Of a DNA stretch of 64,000 nt, positions 33,555 to 45,546 are shown piece after piece; positions within the stretch are counted from its first letter, which is position 1, and the number at the start of each line of letters is the position of its first letter. The notes under the pieces are model-generated. The model saw nothing but the letters and a program-made list of their open reading frames with translations. It was not told where the DNA came from and made no database searches. Origin of the DNA: Juglans regia (taxonomy: Eukaryota > Streptophyta > Magnoliopsida > Fagales > Juglandaceae); the NCBI RefSeq assembly GCF_001411555.2, contig NC_049912.1, positions 26,669,722-26,733,721 of the forward strand, in the 5' to 3' direction. A program made the translations under genes and the position numbers.

Positions 33555-33556
<2 letters not shown>

Positions 33557-35300
33557 AAAACAAAAATGGGGAGGGTTTTGATAGAAAATAGACAAAAGAA
33601 TTAAAAAAAAAGGGAAATCTAACTAGAGCCGTCCATTGCAAATCTTGTTTTTACATCCCAACACCACGTATCCTCGTAACCGTACAAAACGGAACGATGG
33701 GGCCCTTAGGACGCATGTGAGACAAGTGTAGATAATTAATATATACCTGTCCGTCCCATACCAAAACACTTTCACACACGCACATATAATAAATGCTTGG
33801 TTGACACGGACACTCACAAATTAACATAATTCATTATAACATATCATATTATAAAATTATTTTCTTTGATAAAAGTAGATCTAATATTTAGCATTTAATG
33901 CAAATTATATATATATTTAGCATTTAGCATTTAATCACATCAATTTAAGAGCTTTATTTTTATAAAAATTATTTGTGAACTATATAAAAGATTACATCGC
34001 AGATTTTATATGTAGGTTTTTAGTAAAGTATATATAACATTTTTTTAAACACGTAGATATAACATTAAACCACATCACGAGTTGTACTTTTGTAAAATAT
34101 ATTTGTAAATCCAATACTAGATATACATGTGAATAGTTTTATTTTAAATATTTTTATACCGCACACCATCTACCTAGTAAGTTTTCAAATAACACCAATT
34201 TATTAAAGTGATGAATAATATAAAATAGATGAATATTGTGTATCAGTCATTATTCATTCTTCCAGCTCACACTTATAATTTTTTCATAAGGTGTAAGAAT
34301 ATTTTTTATAAGATATTAAGGTGTTTTTTATAGGATATGAGAAATAAATAATAATTGATGAGAATAATTTTTCTAACAAAATATGAAAATTCTTTCAATG
34401 GAGGCACCCACCCATTTGATGATATTGCACTCCCATAGACCTCAATTTTCCATGACTTGGAGTCTCGGAGTGTTCAAATGATGTCCTTTGGGTCAGTGAT
34501 GAGATTTTCCAATACGATTTTTATCATAACATGTAACAAGTCATCCCCTGAAATTGAATTGACAAGACCAAACTTCAAAACTTCTCTTACATCTAGTAGA
34601 GCGGCTTTCGCTTATATTCTATGAACATCATACTTATTTGCCTGAATTTCGAAATCTTATTTTGTATACATTTAGTATACTGTTGATGTTACACATCAAT
34701 TATTTATAGAGTTATGCTACTATGTCTTCTCAAATTATTTCTTATTTTGACTGTTCATGTATTTAATTTTTTTTTTAATATTTAAGAAAGTGACTATTAG
34801 TATATTTGTATTTTTTTTAAATATTTGAAAAAAAAAGTTAAAAAAAAAAACAATTTACACTAAAAAGGTTTACAAAGTGGGCATAAGAGTAACGCCACTC
34901 TTATTTATAATGGGTCTATACCAATATAAACTTATATATAACAACACTCAATAATAAATGGGAGATTATAGGCCTAACTACCTTTGCTATCGTACTATTT
35001 ATAATTTTATACTCACTCCCCAAATTGTTGATATATTATTAATCTTGACGATAATTTATAAACTATAAAAAAAGTACCAAGTATCCTATTTTATATTTTC
35101 AAAAGTACAAATTCCTAACAATTTTGCTTAGAAGACAGTCTAATAATTATTTCATTTTTTCCAAAAAATGACCCGTAAAAGGAAAAAATGTATTTTTCAT
35201 CGTTTTTTTTAATAAAGATATTTGTGATAATCTTTTAAATGTGGGGCAAGGCTTCTCGTCTAGCGAGATTAGGACGATCATGTGTCTATGATAGATTAAA

Positions 35301-35445
35301 GCCTAGTTTGGATAGTGAGTATCTTATTATTATTTATTATTAATTTTTATATACTTTTTATTATTATTTAATATTCTATCATTCAATTTTTACTACTATT
35401 TACATAATATTTGAAAATAATACATCACTATCCAAACGTAATCTA
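35301..35445. mobile_element. Possible small MITE
   Basis: GCCTAGTTTGGATAGTGA at the left and TCACTATCCAAACGTAATC at the right are inverted copies around an AT-rich centre, and TAA occurs on both flanks with a one-base offset. It resembles the TTA/TAA-flanked family elsewhere in the window only at the ends. Confidence 0.5.
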
Positions 35446-37663
35446 ATCATATTTGAATAATAAACAAGTGGTGAAAGAATAATAATAAAATATTGAATAA
35501 TAGTAAAAATAATAAAAAATAGGTAAAAATTAATAATAAAATATTAAATAATAACCCAAATACAATCTAAGATTCTTTTGAGAGTTAAAGAGAGGATTGT
35601 AAATTGGATGGTAATCGGAAGAATTATGTATATTTCCTTAATAAATGAGAAGAAGAAATCGCGAATTTAATTATTATAAGTGGCACACGTGTTGTAAAAG
35701 GTAATAATATTGGGAATAAAAAGATAAAAAAGGACATGTTAGGTAATAAACAATGTGGTGCGTGTATGTTATAAGGCGTGACAAATACGAGTAATACTAA
35801 ATACGAATACTAGATAGGATATGTAAGTTTAGGCTGTTTAGCATTTTTTTTATTTTTAAAAAGTGAGGTATATTATTAAAAAATAATATATCTTATATTA
35901 TTTTTTTAAAAAAGAATATGCAATAATTGCCAAGATTATAAATATCATTTATCGAAAATATACTTAGCACCTATTTGACAACCACTAGTATTCTTATTTT
36001 CAAGATTCTGAAATTTATTCAATAAAATCTTCAAAGAATTTTGGCTTTTATTCTAGAAAAATAAAAAATTTGGAAAAAAAATGCTGTTCATGATTTTCAC
36101 ATGGATGCTTCCTAAAAAGTACTCTCCTAGATGCAGTATGGTAAACTACAATTTAAAAGAATAATTATATTTATAATTTGGTGTGGATAATATATTTAAT
36201 AAAATATTTATATGATATAATTTAATTTAAAAAAATTAAATTTTAAATCTTATAATTCAAACCTTACAATTTAAGTGGATGATGTACTGTACCGACAAAT
36301 TTGAGAGCAAAATAAATCAAATTAAAATAAAATGAGAATTGTAAAATTTTGTAAATTCTTCTCCATTTGTCTAACTTTGATTTTTTCGCAAACCCTACAC
36401 ATAAAACTGTACATAACTCGTATCCTTTTTTCTTTTTGGGTGTTTGAGAAATGAGATGATAAGATAATTTTGTAAATATTAATAATATAATTTGTGAATA
36501 ATAATTAGATAATTTAAGTTAAATATTTATTAATTTTTTTAAAAAAAGAGAAAAAATTAAATACAAATATTAAATAATGTTAGATACAATCATGTATTGT
36601 ATAAATATCGTGTACTCATTTAGAAAAAAATAAAATCTATTATTAAAAAATTAAATTTTTTATATGAATAATATCTTTATTCTTTATTTTTTTAAAAGAG
36701 TGACAGTATTTATGTATTTTATGATTGTAAATATTATTATTCAAAAAGATTATAAAATTAGATTGTTAGAATAGAATTATTTAATATTATTTTTATTTTA
36801 ATATTTAAAAAAATTAAATTATTTTTTATTAAAAAATTCGTAAAATTTATAATGATTTATTTAAAAATTTGTATATTTAAATAATATTAAAAAAAAGGAT
36901 AAAAAAAGATAAAATCGGATTAAAATTATTTCCAAACATCACATTTTCTATAGCACTCCCGCTCTCTCTCTCAAGATACCAAAAGGGTACGTTCGACCCA
37001 AACACCCAAGCTTGCTGTCTCTCTCTCCCCACAAAACTGTGTTCAGTCATTCTCGCTCTCTCTTCTCTCTCTATATCCGCACTCTCTGAGAGCCGCAGGC
37101 GAGGTCTTGAAAAAATATCAAAAACAAAACTCAACTACAGAAGATCGGAGTGAATCGCAGAAATAGCCGAAAAATCGTTTAAAAAAAAAAAACTTGATGG
37201 AAAAATAGAGAAAAAAGAACATAAATTCAGATCCTCGCTTTCTAAAGATATTACCGTACGCATATTTAGTTCTTCCTCTCCAGCAAGATCTCCTTCCTTC
37301 ATAAATCCTCAAATCAAAGTTCCTTATCTCCATCTTCTCTGTGAGTTTTTTTTTTTTTTTTTATTCTTTTTCTTTTTTCCTTGTGCATATTTGTAGTTTA
37401 TGGTTTGATTATTTTCTGGTTTATTTTCCGGGTTTTGTGTTGCATGTAATATTATGATTTTTGTGTATTTATTTTTTTGGGTTTTGTTGCTTCTGGTTGT
37501 TAGGTTTGAGAAGCTCAGTCATATGCTCATGAAACCGAGGCTTTGGATCAATTTTGGGACTAAAGAATAGACGGCCAAGATTGATTGCTTGAGATCACAG
37601 TATTTTTCTTTTTTCTTTTTACTGGGTTTCTTGTTTGAGCTATTCTTTGTTGTTGCTTCTGAG

Positions 37664-40600
37664 ATGGGGAGTAGTTCTGGTGAGGCTAAATCCAACGGTA
37701 TTGATGCGTCGGTGGGCGGATTGGTTTGGGTCCGTCGCCGAAACGGGTCGTGGTGGCCGGGCCGTATAATGGGCCTTGACGAGTTGTCTGAGGGTTCCTT
37801 GGTTTCGCCGAGATCGGGGACTCCCGTTAAGCTTCTGGGCCGCGAGGACGCAAGTGTGTGAGTGCTCTTTCTTGTTCTACACTTGCTTTCCCTCCTTGCT
37901 TATCTTGGTCGGGTCTCTGATGTTTTTACGTTTTTCTTAGTATTTATCGGGTTTGCGTGGTTTCAGATATGAGCTTTTGGTAATGCTTTTGTTGAGGTTC
38001 TGGTTTTTGCCATTATTTTTTAACCGTTCCAACCAGTTAAATTGTTTTTGTTTACGTTTTAGGAGTTGCATATTACATGATTGTTAGTAAAATTGTTCGA
38101 AACAGGCTATGGCCAGCGATGCTAATTTGCTTTACAAGCGCAAGATGTCAATGTTAGTGGCATTAGTTAGTCATTTCTTTGTTATGAAGTTTATCTCTGT
38201 TATGCATTAAAAGAACGCATTGTAACTGGCATTGCATTCTTACACAAAAAATGTTTATGAAGCAGGCCTGAGGATGCAGTCTCTCTGGATTTCTTATTTT
38301 CTCTCGTATCCCATGTTTTGATAATTTGCAGAAGGGGTTTTTCTTACCTTTTGGGTAAATAGAAAAAGAAAATGATAAACTTATATCTCTTTACAACTAT
38401 TTTACAATTTTATTGCAAATGGAGGGGAGTTATGTAAAATTGAAATTATTTTTAATGAAGTGGGCCTGGCCAAAGAAAAGAAAAACAAAGAGGAAAGCTT
38501 GCTTATGAAATAAGGGGACCTTGGTATACATGCTATTGCCACCATGATGATCCTCTTTGTTAGGAGCCATCCCTCCTTCCAAAGTTATGCCATTGCTGTT
38601 ATGGTGCAAAAACCATATCTATTTGAAAGAATATGCAAATTTTAGCAAGCGAAAACAATCAGTTGTGATGTGGTTTATTCATTACCTTGTTTTTTATTTT
38701 ATTTTATTTTTTATTTTTATCCATTGCCTTGTTATGTTGGCCAAACTTGATCTTCTTTTTCTCAGCTTGTTGTTGACTATTTCTCGTACTGATAAATAAC
38801 TTTTTTTTGATCGGTAAACAAAATTTTATTGATCGTAAGGAATAGACAAAAGCCCAGGTATTCGGGACATATACAAGTGCATCGCCTTAACGTGCTTGTT
38901 CAGCAATACAAGAAATTCATGGAATCTCATTCCATTGAAATCAATTACAACCGACTAATGGATTAAAGTATTGAAAAACAATTTCCTTTTTTTGATAAGT
39001 AAAAAAATTATATATATCAAAAGGAGAAACCAAGTACACTGAATGTATACAAGAAAACACCTTGTCCAAAATGACCCAAAAAGCTCGTGGAAAAACAACC
39101 CAAAATACACCAGACCCGACCCAACCCCTTGTTTTCCATAGAACTAAAACTCTGCCCGAACACCCAATCCCAACTCCTTGATTCCTATCTTCACAATGCC
39201 TTCCCTTTAGACTTCCCTCTAGTTGAGCTACCATCCTTAGCGTCGTAGTTGATTGGCCAAGAAAAACGCTGTAACTCCCTGATTTTTTTGAAATTTGATT
39301 TGGTTTCAAGCGCGTGGCTTGCCTCAATCGCAGTGATTAGTTCTTTAAATTGATCTTCACATCCTCCATGTGAGATTCCCACAAACTGCTTAATCTCGTT
39401 AACTTTAGGTAGAATCCAGTCCGCTATTGGAGGAAGAGAGACTAGGAGAGTAACGTTATCCCCAGACACAGTATCCAACTACACTCCCGACTCTACACAA
39501 GGCACCAACGCCAAGCCCATAGGTTCTCTAGCAACTCCATTGGTTCTCTCCATTTGAGATTCTGAGGTGATAGCAAGTCCCTTCGCCTCTAGGGTGATAG
39601 TGGATCCTACATCTCCTTCAGACCTCGACAGTACAACATTTTCCTTCAATTCTGACGAGGGAGCCATAGTTTCGTCGGGGACCAAGGGTGTAATACCGAC
39701 TATCGGTCTATCCTGTGTTACATGAGGCGAATGACATTCCATTGATGTCTCTATGCCGATACCCGATGTAGACCCTGCTTCAAATAAGATTTCCTTTTGA
39801 TTTCCTAAGCTCTCTAATAAATGACTTCTTCTTGACTTACCACTATTGATCTTTTGAGACCTCAAAATTCCACATTTTTCGTACTTCATTTGCCTTGTTA
39901 TAGTTGTGATGGCATTCTTTATCTGTTAGATGTGACTTTTGAGTTGGTTATGCATGCACCGAATTTATCTCTTTAGTGACACGTATTTGTTGGAGTAATT
40001 AAAACTAATTGGTATATCAATTTGAAGATTGATTTCTTCCCCCTCCTGCTTTTGTAATGATGTATAGTGGTGTTTAGCTCTCTTTTATTTTTAACATGTG
40101 TGGATAGTGACACGTATTTGTTTGTTGGTACAGGGATTGGTATAATCTTGAAAAATCTAAGAGGGTTAAGGCATTTCGGTGTGGGGAATATGATGAATGC
40201 ATTGAAAAGGCAAAGGTTTCTGCAGCTAATTCCAATAAAAAAGCAGTTAAATATGCTCGGAGGGAAGATGCCATTATCCATGCTCTTGAGATTGAGAGTG
40301 CTCGCCTTGGCACAGATCGCTTGGATTTCTTTCAACGGGATAATTCAGGTGGCGACCTTGGTAGTTCAGCCAGAGAGTCACCTAGCATGTCTCGTTCTGT
40401 TGAAGAAAACGTGGATCGGGGTGATGATGCTAGTGATTCTGAAGACAATTCAAATTCAGCGCCCGAGTTATCTCAATCTGGTTTATCTTTTGAAGAGCCA
40501 AATCTTAATAATCCTGCTAAGGTGCAATCTGTCCTGGGAAGAAGAAGAAGAAGAACCCCAAATGATTCGGAGGACGATGGAACAGAAGGAGTTAAGCGTA

Positions 40601-43600
40601 TGAGAGGACTTGAGGACCTGGGCATGGGTGTCGTTTCAAAAAGGAAGGTTGGAGGGATGCTCGATCTAGTTCAACAAGATAGTGCTTCACTCTGTGATTC
40701 AAGTGCCGGGAATTGGATATCTAATGGGAGTCCTGTCAATGGTAGCAAAGGTTATTTGCCGTCACTCAAAAGGAAGAGATCTCAAGTGGCAAATGTTCAT
40801 GAATTTTTGAAAAGGAAAAACCGTCGCCGACCATTGACAAAGGTTTTGGAGTGTACAGCCATGGTTTCTGTTCCAGTTATTTGTGATCAACTTCCCAGTT
40901 CAAGTGGTTCACCTCTTCAGGGTATGTCCGATAGCAGGGTTTCGGGACTGGAATCTAATGACTCAAAGAAATCTGTGATTGTGAACAACAATTCTGACAG
41001 CACCGGAGTTTCGTGTGAGAATGGAGTCCCTTTAAATACTTCTGAACATGCCTGTGATGCTTCCCAAATCCTTTACAAGACTAAGGAGAATGAAATTTCC
41101 AGCACAGCTGGGTTAGCTGAGAATGGTTCTTCTGATAGGTTATTTGATGTGCCATTTGTTGGGGAGGAAAAACACACTGAAGGTATTCTTGAGTTAAATG
41201 ATAAAATTCATTAATATCAAGTGTGCATACCATCTTCTTTTCCATCTTTCTCATTCTTGCTCAGATGACATTCAAATTGATGATAAATTTTATTATTTCT
41301 AGTTGATTGCAACTTGGTCTGTTAGAAAGGTATGCTGCATATATACAACCAAATTCTTTGGAACAGTGTAAGTTATTTGTTACCGTTTTCATATTTGTTC
41401 TGGTTTAGGATTATACTGCTTTCACTTCTCACATTATGGGTGTTAACTGAAAAGAAAAAAAATGCTTAAGTGCATCTTTATGGTATGTGGGTATATACAA
41501 GAGAAAGGGGGAAAAAAGGAAGAAAAGCAAAAGCAACCTCTTCAAAATATGAGCCATTCCACAAATCCACCAAAGAGGAAGATAGGAATAAGAATAGTAC
41601 ATTGAGATGGTTGTTCACATACCTAGACACCCAATTAGCAGGCTTAAGCCTGGGTCTCAGGATTATTTTCCCAGATAGCCAAAATGGAAAATTTCGTTGT
41701 TAAGTCCTGTTCTTTAGGCTAAAGAAGGTTTATGTATGTATACACATAAAAAGTGTTTATACATATTCTTTGAGCAGGAAACTGTATAGGTACATGTGTT
41801 TCGGTTCATATGCACTTGTAAGATTTATGTGTATGATGCTGTGCACCCACCCTGCTGGTCCCCGGGATGGGGGGTGCGATATGTGGAGGAAGGTACTAGG
41901 TGATGTGATATGTTCTTGGTAGAGATTGATGGATTAATGCTAAATAGACGAAGACTTAACTTTTTCCAATGCCATCTAGATGCCCTAATGGTGACAACAC
42001 GATGGAGGGCAATCTAGATGGCATTGGAAGAGAGGTGAATTTGAAGTTCCAGAAAAAATGGGAACTTATAGGCCTTGATAGACAATGGATTTTTGTTTGT
42101 AGCTATCAAACTCCTACCCAGAGGAAAAAAAAAAAAAAAGAAGCAAAAAAGCTCCTGAAATATCTGATTGGGCTCTGCGGATGTTGTGTGTCAAGCATTT
42201 GTCTGGAGACATTTGACTTTCTTTTTCTCTTTTGGATTTTAATTCACGACTGTAACACCTTCATTTTCTACTTGTAATTAGGTGTTCTTGTATACGTTCT
42301 TGTATACGTTCTTTGTACGTTGCCTATGCCCCTTATGGTTATTTTACATTGGTATATAATAGAGGTGACAGGACATATGCCATTCATCCATGAGTCAGCT
42401 GAGTGTTTCAAGTTCTACTTTCATGGTCAAAAGTTCCATATAGTTTCTCAGGAGTTATTTTCATGCAAACTAGCTAGTAGTGTAACAAAGCATTCTGTAT
42501 ATTTGTTCAGCTGATTGTAAACTAGTGTAGAAGAGTAGAAATGTTTCCTTGTGCTGATATATGATCTGTCTGCCAGGTTTTTCATCTATACCCGTGTCTG
42601 TTTCATCTGGAAGGTCTCATGTTGCTTTGGGAAGGCAATCTTGTCAAGGTAGTCTAGCTGAAGCTGCATTGTTGAGAAACGAGGGACTTAATGAATCTGG
42701 TTCTACCAGTTCAGCTACTGTTCATATTAATAATATTGGCCAGAGGATAGAGAAAGGTACTTCAAAGTGGCAGTTAAAACGAAAGAGGAATTCAAGACAT
42801 TTAAGTAAAAATAGAAAACAGGGCTCCAGAAAATATGTGGACATGGATGATGAATCCAATGCTTATTTGGCAGGTATAGAGCATTTGGAGGGTTCAGATC
42901 AGAAAGTTGATGGCACTGGCGTTGGTGGATGCCTCGCATCATATAATTGTACCTTGCGAGCAAAGTGCAAATCAGTTGCTGAAGGCCAGGTAGATGGTTT
43001 CAGTGACTGGGGCAAGCAAATGTCTCAGAGGGATTCACAAATAAGAGTGCCAATAACTGAAGTCAATCTATCACCCAAAGGCTCTTTGACACCCCAAAGG
43101 TCACTTCCGTATCGTCAGTCCCGCTTTACAGTTCACTCCAGATATCAGATACCAGATTTTCCTGTCAGAAATATTTCCACTGATGCTTCACTGTGTGATG
43201 TTAAGATTGAAGTGAAAGCAAGCTACCGGCCACAGCATGTGCCATTGGTTTCCCTCATGAGTAAGTTGAATGGTAAAGCTATTGTTGGTCACCCTCTCAC
43301 AGTTGAGGTTTTGGATGATGGCCATTGTGATTATCTGTTGAGAAGCATGGAGTGTAATCTCAAAGTTCGTGAGATGCGTAATGCTGCCAGGCCAAATTCA
43401 GTATCCGGAAGAGTTCCTGCCAAGCACTTGGCATTGCAGCCACGTTTTTCACCTGTTAAATTACCAAAAATAAAGAAATCTGGGTTATTGTCTAAAAAGA
43501 TACGGAAACTTTCTTCCTTGACTGGTCACAAGCAGTCCCAAGAAGAGCAGAAACCAGTGGTAGATAAGCCTAAAGGTCCTGTTGTAGCCTGTATCCCACT

Positions 43601-43688
43601 AAAAGTAGTATTCAGTAGAATAAACGAAGCAGTGAATGGATTGACAAGGTCAACACAACACCGTGTGTTGACATCGAGCATCCCATAA
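37664..43688 (+). CDS. PWWP-domain nuclear protein, 784 residues
   Basis: Probable chromatin reader. PWWP domains bind methylated histone tails and DNA. Exons are 37664-37857, 40134-41182 and 42577-43688, and the phases close. The PWWP domain is split by intron 1: residues 16-65 (VGGLVWVRRRNGSWWPGRI, with SWWP in place of PWWP) and then DWYNLEKSKRVKAFRCGEYDECIEKAK. Downstream are basic clusters (GRRRRRTP, KRKRS, KRKNRRR) compatible with nuclear import, and long Ser-rich disordered segments. The start MGSSSGEAK was chosen over the in-frame ATG at 37589, which would add 25 hydrophobic residues in front of a nuclear protein. A leader intron is likely at 37342-37503. Arabidopsis homologues are, from memory, AT1G51745 and AT3G21295. 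The 3' UTR runs to about 43960. Confidence 0.9.
38801..39889 (-). mobile_element. LINE-derived insertion(s) without reverse transcriptase in PWWP intron 1
   Basis: On the minus strand, two adjacent open stretches (39889-39479 and 39478-39191) encode an ORF1-like protein. Its last part, FVGISHGGCEDQFKELITAIE, aligns with the ORF1 tail of the LINE at 349-4969. Right after it comes a short 3' region ending CTTACTTATCAAAAAAA (T-run at 38987-38993). The endonuclease and polymerase are missing. A second T-run at 38801 marks another retroposon tail, so the region is probably two insertions, one beside or within the other. No reliable target duplication was found. Confidence 0.65.
41964..42029. repeat. 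Near-perfect 23-bp hairpin in PWWP intron 2
   Basis: Arm 41964-41986 (TTCCAATGCCATCTAGATGC then CCT) pairs with 42006-42029, with a single bulged base and a 19-base loop. The stem is 18 bp, then the bulge, then 5 bp. It is shorter than most plant microRNA precursors. It may be the core of a foldback element or a chance palindrome. No inverted-repeat element ends were seen around it. Confidence 0.7.
42225..42325 (+). mobile_element. Possible LINE 3'-end remnant
   Basis: TGTAATTAGGTGTTCTTGTATACG followed by a short duplication of that motif and GTACGTTGCCTATGCC resembles the LINE tail region (TAATTAGGTGTTTC at 33042; GTGTACTTGAGCTATGCC at 55221). No A-tail or duplication is seen, so this is only a likely fragment. 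Confidence 0.35.
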
Positions 43689-43959
43689 ATTTGGTTCTTG
43701 GGGAGGAGTTGGAGTTGCTGGATTCTACCTGACTTTGGTTTGGTGTCTTAGGTATTTTTATTTTTTTCCTTTTCAGTTCAGCAGCCACGTTGCTGTTTTA
43801 TTTAACCATGCTCAGTCTGCGGCACCATATATTCTACCGATAAGGTAGGCATCCTTCTGTACACTTTCATGACAGTTCCTTGTAGAACCTGTAGGAGTAA
43901 AATTAATGGAAGCTGCTTTTGGCTCTGTACATAATGTAACATTATGTAAAGATCTGGTA

Positions 43960-45170
43960 TTGGGTATTGTTGACCTGATATTAGGTAATTATTTTTTGGG
44001 TTCAGGTTGATTCGGAGGCAATAACTTCATTCCACAGTGTACTCGGTTTTTAGACATGTTTTGAAATTTACTGCAATCAGCCTTTTTCTTTACAACTTTA
44101 TTCCTTTGAATCCAGATACTTTGTCTTCAGTTTTGAACCTCAAGAATGAAGTTGGTTTTGAGCATCTCGTCAGTTTGATTTGGTCACAATAAAAAGTGAT
44201 GATGATTTCTTCTGAACTAGACCATCTTTTAATGTAATTTGGCGTTTGTTCCAGGCATTTCAATTTTTCAACCCTCTTGTACTTCTGTATTTAATGCAAT
44301 CAAAATTCTTTAATGTAGCCGTTGCTCTGTCTCCCTGTAACTTTGCAAGAGTCTTGGATGGGATCATGGGCCTCATTGAACACGCTGCATTCTCTTGAAT
44401 TAGTGATGAGCATGGCCTTATGCATTTAGTAGACATTTGCTTTTGAGTCAGGCAAGACTTGGACCCAAGCAAGGGATAAGAAGTATAGCAACGTTACCAC
44501 AGGCAATGTTAACTTAGACAGATCAGGTGTTCCTATTTTAGGATGCAAATTGCTTCGAGTTTGTGTAGGCCGGAGTGTTTTTTTTTTGTCATAAAGGATA
44601 GAGTTTGGATTTTTGGCACATTGGTTTTGGTTTTTTATTTTATTTAAGGCGTAGTCTTTGTAACTGCCCTGTTTTTTTTCCCCATAAGTGAGTTATTAAT
44701 AGAATCAAGGATATTTCTTTTTTAAAATAAAAATTGAAGTAAAAATTTAAAAGAAAAAAGTAATAAAAAGTGATATGCATCATATTTTTGAAAAACGGAT
44801 AAAATTATTATAATTTATTCTAAATTTTGTTGCACTTGTTAATATGACTAACATTTAAGAATTAAGTGGTTTCAATCTTTTATGTGTTTGCAACTTAACT
44901 TTTTATTTAAGATGTGTTACATAAGAAAATAAGAATATTATTTAAAGATGAATTCTGTGCATCAGCCACTATTCACTTTCACACTCCATATCTATAGGTT
45001 TTTTTTTCATAGGATATAGGAGTGTTATTTATAGGATGTGAGAGTGTTTTTCATATGATGTTGAGTAGTGAATAGTGACCGATGAGAAAAGTTTTTTTTA
45101 TTTAATAGAAAACCTAGTAAAATTCAACCAATCTTGGATTTACTGGACTCAACGACAAAAACATTGCCAT
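43960..45170. other. Intergenic region between PWWP and eL28 genes
   Basis: No coding exon seen. Bases 44550-44930 are T/A-rich. Bases 44950-45090 carry an AT-rich repeat with TATTCACTTTCACACTCC and GTGAATAGTGACCGATGAG, related to sequence near 34230-34360. The eL28 duplication block starts at about 45150. Confidence 0.5.
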
Positions 45171-45330
45171 CGTTGATCCTTTTCAGCTTATACGAATTGT
45201 CGTATAATCAAAACGAAATTTCATTCCCAAACTAGGGTATAGGGGCTCGGGCCATAGAAACGTTCCGAGGACACGGGCGTAATATTGTGAAATGACCATA
45301 CCCACCCAGTCCAACAAAATAGTGCAGAAT

Positions 45331-45350
45331 ATTAGGGTTCCAATATAAAT
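45331..45350 (+). promoter_or_regulatory. Telo-box and TATA-like element upstream of eL28 copy A
   Basis: ATTAGGGTT (complement AACCCTAAT) at 45331-45339 matches the telo-box common in plant ribosomal protein promoters, and TATAAAT follows at 45344-45350. The same pair is conserved, with one change in the telo-box, ahead of copy B at 50668-50687. The position about 200 bp before the ATG is plausible for a promoter. Confidence 0.6.
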
Positions 45351-45546
45351 AACAACATCAGCCCTTCCCCTTCTGTCACTCCAAAATTCCAAATCTCCCA
45401 CTATAGATTCATAAACAGAACGAAACAGGTGCTCTTTCTCTCCGTCTCTCTGTTGTATGTATATACATGTGTGATGTGCCTTTGGTTACCATGTTTTATC
45501 TAAGAGTGATTGATTGGATCTGGTGTAGCGAGGTGTAGGGAAGGAG

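Larger units (their letters stand above)
31500..36950. other. Gene-poor AT-rich intergenic region
   Basis: After the GDH-like 3' UTR (to about 31430) there is 5.4 kb without a coding exon. It contains a foldback-MITE remnant (31815-31960), a 5'-truncated LINE (32651-33129), a 65-base A-run (33490-33554), a possible MITE (35301-35445) and long stretches of A/T. The last 150 bases are CT-rich and probably belong to the PWWP gene leader. No RNA gene was recognised. Confidence 0.6.

Noticed and set aside
37589..37663. In-frame upstream ATG giving a hydrophobic, signal-like N-terminus to the PWWP protein
   Set aside because: The protein has basic nuclear-type clusters and a chromatin domain. The family start resembles MGSS, and the extra 25 residues come from a T-rich leader, so they are untranslated by my reading.
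38724..39901. TTGCCTTGTTAT at 38724-38735 and 39890-39901 as a 12-bp target duplication of the LINE-derived insert
   Set aside because: The left copy is 65 bp away from the nearest T-run (38801) and not adjacent to an element end, so the match may be coincidental.
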